Shown: positions 11,601 to 22,965 of the stretch, in pieces
How the letters are laid out: every line of letters begins with the position of its first letter
How positions within the stretch are numbered: the first letter of the stretch is position 1
NCBI RefSeq assembly: GCF_018320785.1
Contig: NC_054885.1
Location: forward strand, 3,732,921-3,796,920
DNA length: 64,000 nt
DNA from: Cheilinus undulatus
Taxonomy: Eukaryota; Chordata; Actinopteri; Labriformes; Labridae
Direction: 5' to 3'
The notes under the pieces: model-generated
What the model was told of the DNA's origin: nothing
Databases searched by the model: none
Seen by the model: only the letters and a program-made list of their open reading frames with translations
Made by a program: the position numbers and the translations under genes

Positions 11601-14600
11601 CGATGGCTGTACAGATGATGTTTGCATTACTTTTTTGGTATAAGGCCCCTATTATTCTCACATATAACTAGAAAGCAGCTTAGACTATGTCTAACAGGGA
11701 CCTTCTGTCCAGTAAACTTAGTCAGAAGTTCTAGATCGCAGCATTAATTTGATCAGAGACAACAAGATACCTCCACATAAAATCATTATTTGCAGATGGT
11801 CGATGTTTGTCGACAGGGCCTATATTGGCAGATACTGATGTTAAACCAAGGTGTCAGTACATCCCTAGTAATTTGTTTCTGTAGATGCTCAACTACATTG
11901 GACACAGTTCAGCACCAAAACATGGCCAATGTATTTTAAGCAATTTAGACAGTGTGCAGGAGTTTGTCTGAATTCTGAATGGATTTATTCCTCTTTAGCA
12001 CACTTAAAATATGAAATAGATGTAGTTTTTTCACGCTCTGGATCTTGAAAATAAATGAAATTGTAACTCTTGAAAAGATGTGGTGCAACAAAAGTGTAGA
12101 CAATTGTAGTTTATGCTAAATGTTGAAGCAAAAATACCAAATGCTGGTGACTTACTTTGCTTTGGGGTGGCACAGAGAAATCTTGAGGAGTTCATCCTCA
12201 CTATCAAAAGTCATCATGTTCACTCCGTGAGCGCAGGCGTATTTGATGTGCGACATCGGTTTGGTTGTGTGAGCGTAGATGATTTTTTCTGGTGCCACTC
12301 CAAGAGACAGAGCCAGCTGAATCTCACCCTGTTTCAAAAACATGTTTCACTTAAGAAAACTAGGAAGACAAGGAAGAGCTGGATGATATAGACCAAAAAT
12401 CACATTTCAGTATTTTTTAGCTGAACGGCCAAAGACACGTTATATATCCAGGTGACAAGTAGATATCACAGTACAATGGTTATAAACTCAAATATGATTC
12501 TAGTAAAAATCAAACAATACTGAAACCTGTTGATACTAAGAAAGTGGAAATGATCAAAAAGCACTAATACCTTTTGATCTTCACATATTTTTAACCAAAA
12601 AGAGGGAGTGCACTGCTTAAATTGCTCAACAACATTGTTGACATTTGGACAAGTGGGTGAAAATTGTAACCTTGCAACGGAAATGGATTGTCCAAATTCC
12701 ATGTATGTCATCGGGCAAATCCATCTTGCAAAGCTACGGTTTGAAACGATTGTGCCAGTTCTGAAAATATCGTATAGTGTTGTGGCAGTTTATCACAACT
12801 GGACCACATTCTTTATTAAAACTGAGGTGGCTTTTACTAAAGGGGCCTTGTCCTGTATACCAGTACACTTGAGCCCAAAGTCTAGTTCATTTTGGTTAGT
12901 ATGAATGCAAATGAACTGGGCCTGGGTGCAGTTCTCAGGAGCAATTCAAGTGGACTGCGGCACTGTTTGAATGAGATGTGAATACAATCGTCTGGGTACG
13001 GGACAGAGTGTTGCATTAGTTATTTTTTGATGTCACTGTAAAAACAAAACTTCTTTCCACGGCACAGCAGTTAGTTCACAATTTGAGTATGTTGCAGTTT
13101 GGAGCATGATTGGACCAAAACACTTGATACAAAAAGAAAGGGGCCAAAACAGAAAAATCTTAAACCCTCTTTCCCCGTCATTATGTGTCAATTTTTGCCA
13201 ATTTTATGGGGAACTTGTGAAATTACTTCATTATCATTGCCATTTATTGCAAGAAGAGGAGATAACTTATTTGAAATATTGATTAAACATTTAAATTTAC
13301 CCAATTTCACAGTAAAATGGGGTAAAAAAAAGGTATTGATGCATGTCCAATAAGGACTTCAGGACTTTTGACAACATTTCTTTTCAGACACCTAGTTGTG
13401 ACCCACAGAAAACTGCTTTGCAACCCACTTTTGGGTCCCGACCCACCAGTTGAGAACCACTGTGTTAGATAATAGAATAATTACAATGTAGGAAACAAAG
13501 AAGGAGAAAAAAATGGAGGGAGGCAGATTGGTGGTCTCTCCTCTATATCCCAGTATAGATGAATGATATCCCCAAATCCGGTCTCAAATTTGACCCCCTA
13601 CACTCCTACATCTTCTCCTTCTTTTTGCCCCCCTAACGCACAGAAATGCACACAAACACACCTGCACACACACACCCAAACCCAGACATAGCGATTCAAC
13701 ACCATTAACTTTGGTCATTTCAATGCATTGTCAGTTTCCCATTGTTTCTGTTTTGTACTCTTTCCACTGTTTTCAATTTTTGCACTTACTACTGCAGCAT
13801 CTTTCCACATTGTAGTTGTTTTGCGTTTCTACTCATCCTGTATCTTGTACTGCTCTCATCACTAAATTAAAAAGAATTATAATGATTTAAAAAAGAATAT
13901 AAAAAAGATCCATGGTAGCACCTGTCTGCCAAACTAAGGCTTCTGCCAGAGCTGCACACGTCTACTACCTCATTTTGTCTTGTCACTCTGATTGGCCCGT
14001 AATCATTGTGACAGACAGAACGTTCACCCAGTCACCTCCTGACAAGTCCTGCCCCTCCCAAACACTGTATGGGAGGTTTCCCTGATGAATGTGAAATACA
14101 TGCATGCAGTGGATTTATGAAACAGTCGATCTGGGTCTGACGAAGAGCTATGGAAACTCTCGCCAGTCCCACTTATGTTTTTCAAAAGTTTTAAGCATAT
14201 TTGTTCAATTTAGAAAGTGTGCTGGAGTCTGCCTTCAGTCTTTTAAATGGATTAAAAAATAAACTGCACAATATTGGGTAATTAGGACCTCTTTTTTGTT
14301 GCCATGTGAGCAAACAGGTATCAGTATCATTTGAATTATACCTAAATATAAATAATAATATATAGTAAACCAATAATATAAATGCTCTTTAAATAGTATT
14401 AGGTAAATTAAATATTAGTCCCCGGTTTGGCAAAAACAGTACAGATAATCTTGTTGTAAATATTGAAGTATTTAAATGTTGATGGTTTTTGCTGTAAACT
14501 ATCATTTAACTCAGCATTAGGCCTGACATCTTTATTCCCATCTCAAGATGTTAAATCATAATGCAAAAAAATTATACTGCCATACACTATCGGCTTGAAA

Positions 14601-15230
14601 ATATTTCACTTTATCTTAAAAACACCATGTATTGCCCAGCTCCAGAAGGAATGTTAAACAACAAGCTGTCCATGACAAATAGTTGTAGTTAAACTCATTT
14701 AGTACCTACTTTGCTTGCACAGTCAAACCCAGTATCCAGAGTGCGCAGCATCTGTACAACAGCTGGTGTGTTGTTGCACTTCACCGCGTAGAAAGGCTTG
14801 ACTCGTGGGAGGTTAGTGAGCCACTTGAGGTGCCTCTTAAACATAATGTCCAGATTGTTCACGAAGAATGGCTCTTCATTTCCCTGAAAGAGTAAAGTTA
14901 ACCCTTTATTGTACACCTTGTCACTGAATGAACCTTTAATTTAATGACACCTACCGCTGAAGCAAGCTCTTTGATTTTTAAGTCTATGAACTCCTCAATT
15001 GTTCTTCCATCCTCCAAAATGTTGATGTCACATTCCTCTGGGGACAGAACATGCCCCATGGAACCATTTGTCATTTCCAGCACTGCAAGATCAACCAAAA
15101 ATATGATTAACTTTCCTGCAAAAATACTAACTCTTAGCAGATAAACTTAACCATCCAAGGGCAGATAAGCACTATATTAAATAGCATGAGAATATTTTTT
15201 CCTCCTACCATGGTTGACATGTTCCTCCAT
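8607..15230 (-). CDS. Ornithine decarboxylase-like PLP enzyme, 9 coding exons, 446 aa
   Basis: Exons (minus strand): 15209-15230, 14955-15082, 14710-14883, 12156-12328, 11171-11387, 10777-10860, 9393-9555, 9018-9136, 8607-8867. Phases join to one 1341-nt frame. It is a fold-III group IV decarboxylase, making a diamine from a basic amino acid in the cytosol. Visible active-site residues, by family knowledge: PLP lysine K85 in FYAVKCN, H213/S216 in [11 protein letters not shown] at 251-253, E290/R293 in EPGRYY, D336 in [10 protein letters not shown]378/D379 in WGPTCDCLD. These equal ODC K69, H197, S200, G235-237, E274, R277, D332, C360 and D361, so it should be an active enzyme, not an antizyme inhibitor. 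It ends about 33 residues earlier after the catalytic Cys than ODC1, so the C-terminal degron region is missing. The antizyme-binding-like stretch ([11 protein letters not shown]) is present. The substrate could be ornithine, lysine or another amino acid. The name ODC1 itself is not justified. Confidence 0.9.
9633..10246. mobile_element. DNA-transposon MITE in an ODC-like intron
   Basis: The ends AGCTGGGTTTCCATTACA and TGTAATGGAAACCCAGCT-like (with one interruption) are inverted. Flanks TCTGACTCT / TCTGACAGT agree at 7 of 9 positions, compatible with an old 8-9 bp target duplication. No transposase. It lies in the intron between exons 10777-10860 and 9393-9555. Confidence 0.65.
11545..11867. 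mobile_element. Short hAT MITE in an ODC-like intron
   Basis: Begins TAGAGATGCAC and ends GTACATCCCTA, a typical hAT TAGGGATG-type terminus. The flanking octamers GGGATTTC / GTAATTTG match at only 5 of 8, so the insertion is old or the ends are slightly off. Confidence 0.5.
12900..13462. mobile_element. hAT right end (left limit uncertain) in an ODC-like intron
   Basis: Ends with GTTGAGAACCACTG, the standard CAGTGGTTCTCAAC hAT terminus, preceded by the GGGTCCCGACCCACC motif common in these elements. I could not find the matching left end, so the start is nominal. Confidence 0.4.
13930..14170. repeat. Dispersed repeat fragment related to 52560-52665 and to the 475-bp MITE
   Basis: Shares TGACAGACAGAA.GTTCA with the MITE copies at 22966 and 26827, and shares AAGTCCTGYCC.TCCCAAAC and GGGAGGTT with 52560-52665. 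Boundaries unresolved. Confidence 0.4.
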
Positions 15231-15328
15231 ATTTTGCAGCCCTGAAAATGTAAAGGATCTTTAATTAGTCAGTGTCACAGCAGCATTTCTTTGGAACAAA
15301 GCCAGATGTATAGGGAGGAAGTACTCAC

Positions 15329-15410
15329 CAAGTCCAACTAACAGTCAGAGCATCATGCTCATTTTGTTAGTTCAGCTTTTCTCCTCCTACTACTTCAAAA
15401 CCAACAAAGA
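15329..15410 (-). other. Probable 5' UTR exon of the ODC-like gene
   Basis: The first coding exon is preceded by an acceptor (CATTTTCAG|GGCTGC at 15241), so an upstream exon is required. A good donor CTTG|GTGAGTAC lies at 15329/15328 on the minus strand, which makes the sequence to about 15410 the best candidate. The 5' limit is not defined and no clear TATA box was seen. Confidence 0.5.
15345..15362 (-). promoter_or_regulatory. Candidate upstream ORF (5 codons) in the ODC-like 5' UTR
   Basis: Within the proposed UTR exon the minus strand reads ATG-AGC-ATG-ATG-CTC-TGA, a five-residue frame (MSMML) closed before the splice donor. Short uORFs control translation of several polyamine-pathway mRNAs, so this one could matter. 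It depends on the UTR exon being real. Confidence 0.35.
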
Positions 15411-16310
15411 TATTTACTTAGAAAACCAGTTCTTTGATTTCTGTTTTATTTAGAAAGATCTACATACTCAATAGCCTAAGTCAAACAAGGGAGGTACAAG
15501 GCGATCAGACAGCCAGAGGGGGACAGCTGCTGAACATGAACAAATGTGCTGTAAGGTGTTAAAATCTATCACATCCAGCTGTTTGATAACCATTAGTTAT
15601 CATCTGTTTCCTTCTGCCTGAGAAAACCTCTTAACTTTTAACAAGTCTGATTGGTATTTTCCTGAAGAAGAACTTCCTTTTAGAAACTGACACCTTATGG
15701 GAACTCATTTATATTTTGACTTCAGCAGATGAACCAGGAACCAGATTTATTAGATCCAGAAAAATCATATACTAATTAGGGGTCAAATGATTATCCGGGC
15801 CAATAAATTTTACTGAACACTGATAAAAATTAACAGATTAAAACGTGTGCTACTTTAGCTCCGCTGCATCACATGTTCTCCTCTATTGCTCCATTTTTAT
15901 TTGCCACGCCCACAACACCATCTGCTTAGCTAGACGTCACAAGTAATCAATCATTTCTCAAGCTACTTTGAAAAAGTTCATCACTTCCTGTTCTTCCCAT
16001 TGCTTGCCCTGTGTTGTTTCTTGTGTCATCAGAACTACCGCACTTTTGCTTTATTTTTTTCTCAGTTTTCGATTACCACTGTTATGTAATGGCTGTACAT
16101 CTAGACAAACATAAGTTAACAAGAACTCTTGCCCTTCAGCACATTAAATGCTAAAGCATTTGCATAATGGTTTGATATCTTATGGGTCTTATGAACTACC
16201 TAAAGCTAGTATCAGTATCATACCATCTCTGAAAACCAACCTCGGTTGACTCCAGTTCTAGAAATTGGCAGTAATACCATATCTATGGATATTAAATAAT
16301 AATAGACCCC
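15411..16310. other. No gene recognised; upstream region of the ODC-like gene
   Basis: AT-rich sequence with no conserved coding frame. It should include the ODC-like promoter, but I see no strong motif. Confidence 0.4.
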
Positions 16311-16311
16311 T

Positions 16312-17395
16312 TAAGGCCCCTCCCTGAGCTGCCACCTTAACGTGATGGAGGGGTTTGCGTGTCCCAATGATCCTGGGAGCTATGTTGTCGGGGGCTTCAC
16401 GCCCCTGGTAGGGTCTCCCAAGGCAAACAGGTCCTGGGTGAGGGACCAGACGAAGCGCAGCTCATAGACCGTATATGGCAGAACGGCAGGAAGGACTCAG
16501 ATCTCCCTTGCCCGGATGTGGGTCACCGGGGCCCCCTCCTGGAGCCAGGCCTGGGAGTGGGGCTCGATGGTGAGCGCCTAGTGGCTGGGCCGGCACCCAT
16601 AGGGCCCAGCTGGGCACAGCCCAAAGAGGCAACGTGGGTCCCCCCTCCCATGGACTCACCACCCATAGGAGGGGCCATAGAGGTCAGGTGCGGTGTGAGC
16701 TGGGCGGCGGCCGAAGGCGGGGACCTTGGCGGTCCAACCCTCGGCTGCAGAGGCTGGCTCTGCAGACATGGAATGTCACCTCTCTGGTGGGGAAGGAATC
16801 TGAGCTTGTGCGTGAGGTTGAGCGGTATTGGCTAGATATAGTTGATCTCACCTCGACACACAGCTTCCACTCTGGAGTTGCACCTGGTGAGAGGCGTAAG
16901 CAGGTGTGGGCATACTGATTGCCCCCCGGCTGGCAGCCTGTACATTGAGGTTTACCCCGGTGGACGAGAGGGTAGCCTCCCTCCGCCTCCGGGTGTGGGG
17001 ACGGGTCCTGACTGTTGTTTGTGCATATGTACCGAACAGCAGCTCAGAGTACCCACCCTTTTTGGAGTCGCTGGAGGGGGTGCTGGAGAGTGCTCCTTCC
17101 GGGGACTCCATCATCCAGCTGGGAGACCTCAATGCTCATGTGGGCAACGACAGTGAGACCTGGAAGGGGGTGATTGGGAGGAACAGTCCCCCTGATCTGA
17201 ACCCGAGTGGTGTTCTGTTGCTGGACCTCTGTGCTCGTCATGAGATGTCTATAACGAACACCATGTTCAAGCATAAGAGTGTCCATATGTGCACTTGGCA
17301 CCAGGACACCCTAGGTCGCAGTTTGATGATCGATTTTGTAGTCGTATCATCAGACTTGCGGCCACATGTCAAACAAGGGGCCAGGAACATTCACA
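16312..17395 (+). mobile_element. Non-LTR retrotransposon 5' part with APE-type endonuclease, 3'-truncated
   Basis: Starts in a conserved GC-rich 5' leader (GAGCTGCCACCTTAACGTGA). It then encodes, over two shifted frames (about 16634-16918 and 16906-17395), an apurinic-type endonuclease domain: LQTWNVTSLVGKE near the start, [13 protein letters not shown] (catalytic D and N) in the middle, and [18 protein letters not shown] with the terminal block. This is the RTE/Rex3-like arrangement; the exact clade is uncertain. The sequence stops after the endonuclease, where RT should follow, and joins a different repeat. Frame breaks make it a relic. Confidence 0.8.
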
Positions 17396-17399
17396 TTAG

Positions 17400-17600
17400 G
17401 GTAATACATTTTGATTAACATTTGATCCTGGCTGCTCTTGTTTCAAAAGTGGAGATTTAAATAATCACAATGCACACACAGTGTGCTTAATGCCTCTATT
17501 AATGATAAGACTAACCTGTTGTTTCTACAGTGACTGAATCTGAGTGCAAAGTAAATGTTATTCAAAGACATACAGACAAAAGACGTCACAGTCTTACTTC
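17400..17600 (+). repeat. Unclassified interspersed repeat, copy 1 (partial)
   Basis: Shares GTGGAGATTTAAATAATCAC, a run through CACAATG, TGCCTCTATT, CCTGTTGTTTC and GTGACTGAATCTGAGTGCAAAG with copies at 19205-19530 and 24060-24355. It directly abuts the broken end of the LINE. Confidence 0.6.
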
Positions 17601-18304
17601 TACATTTCTACATTTCTACATTTGTAGGTGGCACGTCTTTATCTAGTCTTTTTGTTCTAGCTATATTTATTGAATGTTAGTCTCCCCAAGGCCTGCTGTT
17701 ATTTTCTGTTACTCACTAAATAATCTTTATACTGTTATGAAACAGTTGTCTAGTTCTCTAACATCTACGCTAACAAATTGCCCACCTAAAAGTGTGTACA
17801 GCTAACCCTCATTTTGACAGGAGTCCTGAAGCCATAGAAATGGCTTTGCAGCCCTTTTCAGCGTAACACATTTGTTTCTTATCTGTTCTTAAATTTCTAA
17901 AGATTTCAGCAGCATTTGAGATCTTTTAGCTACTACTACTTCAAGACATGGCATGACTAGCAAGACCATGTGTCTAATGCTGACATGCTCAGGAGAGTGG
18001 ATATAGGAAGGATCAGCTGTCTGCTTATTCAGCTTATTACCTAATTTATGCTGAAATAGTTCTTTTTATGTCTGTTATTAAACTATATTTTTATTATCTG
18101 TTGTGTTAAATGAGCTACTTAAATAACGTGAATTAATTTCTGGCTTAAGTTCACACTCTACAAAGGTAAACACTGTTTATCCCTTATTTGTCTGTTTTTT
18201 ATGTTTTTTTTTTGTAAATAAAATCAATACAAACTGAAGTTTCCTGTATCTGCAGCTTCTGATTGGAGTTATATTGAATACTGAACAAATAACAATCACT
18301 GCCT
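17601..18304. other. No gene recognised
   Basis: AT-rich, with a short TTTCTACATTTCTACATTT run at about 17600-17625. Nothing else stands out. Confidence 0.45.
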
Positions 18305-18305
18305 T

Positions 18306-19000
18306 CTAGAGGTGTAACGATTCATCGATGTTTATCGATATATTGATCGGTTGATTGATGATCCAATGAGATTTGGAAAGTCAAAACATCTATCTACAGG
18401 TACATCTCACTATAACATCATATGCCGCATATTTACCCTCATTTAAATCTCATAAGAAGAATAAACTACAAAACTGAACTATCTTCCACATTAACAGGCC
18501 CCTGTGTAAAGTATGAAGGGCTGATATAGGGCAGAAATGTATGTTGAAGTCCACATGTGTGTAAATAAGTTTAAGAAAAAAATGTAAAATGGGAACAGAG
18601 GCCAAACATTTTGGTCATTATTATAAAGGGTTGCATAAAAAGTCCATATAGGTGCTTTGGAGTGATCTGAGGATATGACGACATTAAATGTTTGGCAATG
18701 ATAATGTTGACTGTTTTAAATCAACATGTTTTAACACAAATGTTCATAGTTGTGTTCCTAATTTAAAGGTAATCAGGGGTAATCAGGTCTTTGTTGTTTT
18801 TGTTAAAGAGATATTTTTATTAAATACAGAGACACATCTATAATTTAATTGCAGAGACACTTTTTCTGTAACTGTGAATTTTTTGCATAAAATCACCTGA
18901 TATCGATCCTGGGCCCCTGTATCAAATCAAATCAAAATCGTGTCGTGGCAGATTTTTTTGATATCAGAAAATATCGTATCGTTGTCCAAAATATTCTAAT
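18306..19000. mobile_element. hAT-like element, left end clear
   Basis: Begins TAGAGGTGTAACGATTCATC, a well-known hAT terminus. Its far side carries AATCGTGTCGTG and AAAATATCGTATCGTTG, the usual subterminal sequence, but the final TIR is missing or degraded near 18990. Confidence 0.5.
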
Positions 19001-19069
19001 TTAGGAAACTCGCAGGTCCTTTCTTTCTCTTTAACAGCAACACCCGGGGAACTGTTACTGGTGCCACAT

Positions 19070-19640
19070 TGGCACAATACCACCATTGCAGTTAAAAATG
19101 ACATCCACTTCGAGCAATGCTCGCCAGAAAGTATGTTTTCATGACGTCAGAGCTTTTAGTGCTGGGGGGTGGCACGAAATTTGCTGGAGGCAGCCGGCGA
19201 CCTTATATTTTAAAATCTTGAACACACAGCACAAGCTCAAAGTCCTTATTCATTCACTCAGACAATTACGCACTACACCATTTGTTCTAGCAGCATTGAT
19301 AAAATGATCATGATATATAGCCTATGCTGACACAGGGCTAATAAATGTAGATTTACGTTGTTCATGGTTGATCCAATGTCGAAGTTGGAGATTTAAATAA
19401 TCACAATGTAAACAAAGTATGCACAGTGCCTCTATTGATGATGTGACTATCCTGTTGTTTCAACTATAACTAGATCTCAGAGTGCTTTTCATCTCTCACT
19501 CTCACCATGTCCTACTTCTACATCACTAATCTATCCTGTTATTTCTCACAATACAGGGGGAAAAAATGTGAATTACACTATTTGTTCTTACAGCAATGGT
19601 AAAATGATCATGATCTATAGCCTACACTGATACTAGGCTA
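19070..19640 (+). repeat. Unclassified interspersed repeat, copy 2, with a second partial unit
   Basis: 19205-19530 matches 24060-24355 (CAAGCTCAAAGTCCTTATTC, TGTTCTAGCAGCAT, AAAATGATCATGAT, GGCTAATAAATGTAGATT, GGAGATTTAAATA). 19560-19640 repeats the middle portion (TTTGTTCTTACAGCAATGGT, AAAATGATCATGAT), so the unit is partly duplicated in tandem. Confidence 0.65.
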
Positions 19641-19679
19641 ATAAATGTTGACACTAACATTCCTCTTAAAGTACACATA

Positions 19680-21213
19680 CACCGCATTCCAAATCATTAT
19701 GCAAATGACATTTTTCTCTGATTTTCCTAAATAGTTGATGAAAATGACAGTATAATTTTTAAGTCATCAACTGTAAGAGCATAATTAAAATTTTATTGAA
19801 CAAACCTCCCAATGATAACTATTATTTTTTCAAAAATAAAGAAAACTCAAAATGCACTGTTCCACATTATTCTGTTTCAAACATTTTATTGGTTGTAAAG
19901 AACTGAAAATGGTCATTTGTTGAATTTGCAGCATTAGGAGGTCATATTTATTGAAATCAAAGCTATTTCAATCAAAAACATCTTAACAGGCCAAGTTCCA
20001 TGTTAACGTAGGAGCCCTTCTTTGATATCACCTTCACTATTCTTGCATCCATTGAACTTGTGAGTTTTTGGAGAGTTTCTGCTGGAATGTCTTTGCAGGA
20101 TGTCAGAATATCCTCCCAGAGCTGCTGTTTTGATGTGAACTTCCTCCCACCCTCATAGATCTTTAGCTTGAGGATGCTCCAAAGGTTCTCAACAGGGTTG
20201 AGGTCAGGGGAGGATGGGGGCCATACCATGAGTTTCTCTCCTTTTTATGCGCATAGCAGCCAATGACACAGTGGGATTCTTTGCAGCATGAGATGGTGCA
20301 TTGTCATGCATGAAGATCATTTTGCTACAGAAGGCACGGTTCTTCTTTTTGTACCATGGAAGAAAGTGGTCAGTCAGAAACTCTATATACTTTGCCGAGG
20401 TCATTTTCACACCTTCAGGGACCCTAAAGTGGTCTACCAGCTCTCTCCCCGTGACTCCGCCCCCTCCTTGCTGACGTCACAGCCTTGTTGGGACATGGTG
20501 GCCATCCACCAACCATCCACTACTCCTCCATCTGGACCATCCAGGATTGCATGGCACTCATCAGTCAACAAGACTGTTTGAAAATGAGTCTTCATGTATT
20601 TCTGGGCCCACTGCAACCGTTTCTGCTTGTGAGCATTGGTTAGGGGGGGCTGAATAGTAGGTTTATATACGACTGCAAGCCTCTGGAGGATCCCACACTT
20701 TGAGGTTGGTGGGACTCCAGAGGCACCAGCAGCTTCAAATACCTGTTTGCTGCTTTGTAATGGCATTTTAGCATCTGCTCTCTTAATCTGATGAATTTGT
20801 CTGTCAGAAACCTTCCTCATTATGCCTTTATCTGCATGAACCTGTCTGTGCTCTGAATTATCCACAAATTTCTTCACAGTATGATGATCACACTAAATTT
20901 TTCATGAAATATTTAATGTTTTCACACCTTGTCCAAGGCATCACACTAATTGAGGCTTTTCAGCAGCAGAGATCCTTTTTCTTTCCCATATTGCTGAAAC
21001 CTGTGGCCTGCTTAATGTTGTGGAACATCCTTCTTAAGTAGTTTTCCTTTAATTGGGCTCACCTGGCAAACTAATGATCACAGGTGTCTGAGATTGATTT
21101 CAGTGATCCAAAGAGCCCTGAGACACAAAACCATCAATGAGTTTAACTGAAAAACTAAAAATTGAATGTTTATGACACTAAAATCCAGCTTGCATAATAA
21201 TTTTAAAGCGGTG
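19680..21213 (-). mobile_element. Tc1-like element with DD37E-type transposase, decayed
   Basis: The element is 1534 bp, bounded by TA at 19678-19679 and 21214-21215, with imperfect inverted ends CACCGC...ATTATGCAA. The minus strand carries a transposase in three frames: a helix-turn-helix part with HQIKRADAKMPLQSSKQ (20434-20877), TDECHAILDGPDG with the first Asp, HDNAPSHAAKN with the second Asp (20204-20410), and PPSSPDLNPVENLW with the Glu (19972-20229). A one-base insertion near 20235 causes one break. Closing it leaves 37 residues between the second Asp and the Glu, not the canonical 34. Inactive as it stands. Confidence 0.85.
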
Positions 21214-21229
21214 TACTAACCACACGCGT

Positions 21230-21630
21230 TAAACTTGTAAAGCAGATGGATACGCCTGTTTCCGTGTTTCTCACTGGTGAATCCATCTTGCAAAGCTCCT
21301 GTCTGATCAACGATGAGGGGCAGTGCTTTTGGGTGCGGCAGAGTCGTGATGTAAGCAAGCAGCAACAAGAGGCCGGTTCAATTATGGCGGAATACATTAG
21401 CATGGATGCTGCTAAAGCACCAGTTTTATCAGGACTTGACATTTCTTTGTTAAAAGAACAAAGAACAGCAGTGAGTTTTTTTCTTTTCAAAACGACAAAG
21501 TCGTGTACTGACATGTCTACAGTCGCCATGTTTCGCGTTACGCTGTCCTATATGGAGCTTACACCTTGATAGGGGCGTACCTCGCTAGCAGCCATGTCAC
21601 GTGTTTTGTCGATTTGATTGGCCCGTTGTG
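21230..21630. mobile_element. 475-bp MITE family, copy 1 (right end truncated)
   Basis: Starts TAAACTTGTAAAGCAGATGG and follows copies 22966-23440 and 26827-27300 through GAATCCATCTTGCAAAGCTC, GAGTCGTGA, CAAGCAGCA and GAACAAAGAACAGCAGTGAG. It is lost after about 21630. It lies only 15 bp from the end of the Tc1 element. The open frames here are repeat-derived. Confidence 0.7.
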
Positions 21631-22010
21631 ACGGCCTGCCCTGAGTTTGGTTGGTTTGGTTTCCTGGTTCAGCAGTCACAAGGATTATCAGTGGATTGAG
21701 TAGTTAACTATGCACACCTGTGTTAATCAGGCCTCAGCTTATTTAAGTAGCTTCCACGCGAACATCTCTCTCCCCTCTATCCCTCCCAGGCTTCCACCAG
21801 TTGGTTGAGTTTTGTTTGCACTCGACAACACTCCACACACATCACACACATTCATAACTGATCTTACAGACTTACATAATTATGATGATCTTAACTTTAA
21901 TTTGTAATAAAATAACTTCTTTTAAAACTTGTTTCATGTATCGCGAAATATCGCATTATATATGTGTATCAATATTTTCTTACACCCAGGGTTTTTTCTA
22001 GGGTTGTTCC
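21631..22010. other. No gene recognised
   Basis: Intergenic sequence between two transposon fragments; no coding or RNA gene evidence. Confidence 0.45.
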
Positions 22011-22013
22011 AAT

Positions 22014-22120
22014 ACAATTTTGTCCCTCCCAATACGATATCGGCTGATACCGATACTGATCCGATACCAGTCTGAACTATCTGAAATGACTGTTCAGACT
22101 CACAAATTATTTAGACCTAT
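22014..22120. mobile_element. hAT left-end fragment
   Basis: TAGGGTTGTTCCAATAC followed by CAATACGATATCGGCTGATA and CGATACTGATCCGATACC is the standard left end of a common hAT family. The right end was not located. Confidence 0.5.
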
Positions 22121-22965
22121 ATTTGACTCAGAACATGGCTCAACTATTAGAATTGTAAACGTACAGCATCTCTGTGCCCTAAAGCTGTTTTCCTGCTGAT
22201 TATTGAGTTTTGCTGCTAAATATTAAAATAATAATACAGGGCGCTGCATCACAGGTTCTCTCTTTCTCTCTCTCTTTTTATTTAAATAAGAACTTTAGTG
22301 CACTTTTCCAAATACAATATAAAACGTACAACTCGCAGATTAACAATTGCTGTTTACAGATATGTACTAAATGTATACAGTTAGGGTTACGGAACAGCCT
22401 GCTATTGGCTGACGGACATTCAGAGAGAAACAATATGGTGGTCAGCATTTGAGCTAGCGGTAATAAATGATCGTAAATGGATTAAAATGGATAAAAAGTT
22501 GTTCAATATTGGGTTTACTAGTGTGGATTTAATCATTAAAGTCCCCAAAAACACACACGAGTTCCAGGCTCGCTGAAAACGTTGCTGCATGGGATTCAAA
22601 GGCATCAAAAGCCTGAATGGGAAAACACAATGGCTAGACTCAAGAGGAAAACAAGAGGCAACGATTTATGGTCGCCTCTTTAAGTGGACAATTAGTCAGT
22701 TGTTATGGACATAAAATTAAAAATTCATTGAAGAAAGACTAAAAAAGCTTTTTGATGTCAATAACAGCTTTTTAGGCACAACACTTTTATCATTAAAACC
22801 TTTATCAGGTCAGACCAGGAAACCGTTCAAAATTAATGCACAAACTTATGAAAAGAAAAAAACATTTTCAGTAGATTTAGCCTCTTAATTCCACTCTCAA
22901 ATTTTACTAAATTAATGTAATTACCTTTTAAATGAACAAAATTTTCTCCCAGGGGAGCACGCCCC
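22121..22965. other. No gene recognised
   Basis: Short frames at 22210-22452 and 22420-22608 lack any family signature. No repeat ends were found. Confidence 0.4.

Noticed and set aside
8607..15230. Reading the ODC-like gene as an antizyme inhibitor
   Set aside because: Antizyme inhibitors lose key PLP or catalytic residues; here the Lys, His, GGG, Asp and Cys-Asp set is intact.
16462..17301. Minus-strand frames of 66-94 aa
   Set aside because: Antisense to the LINE endonuclease region.
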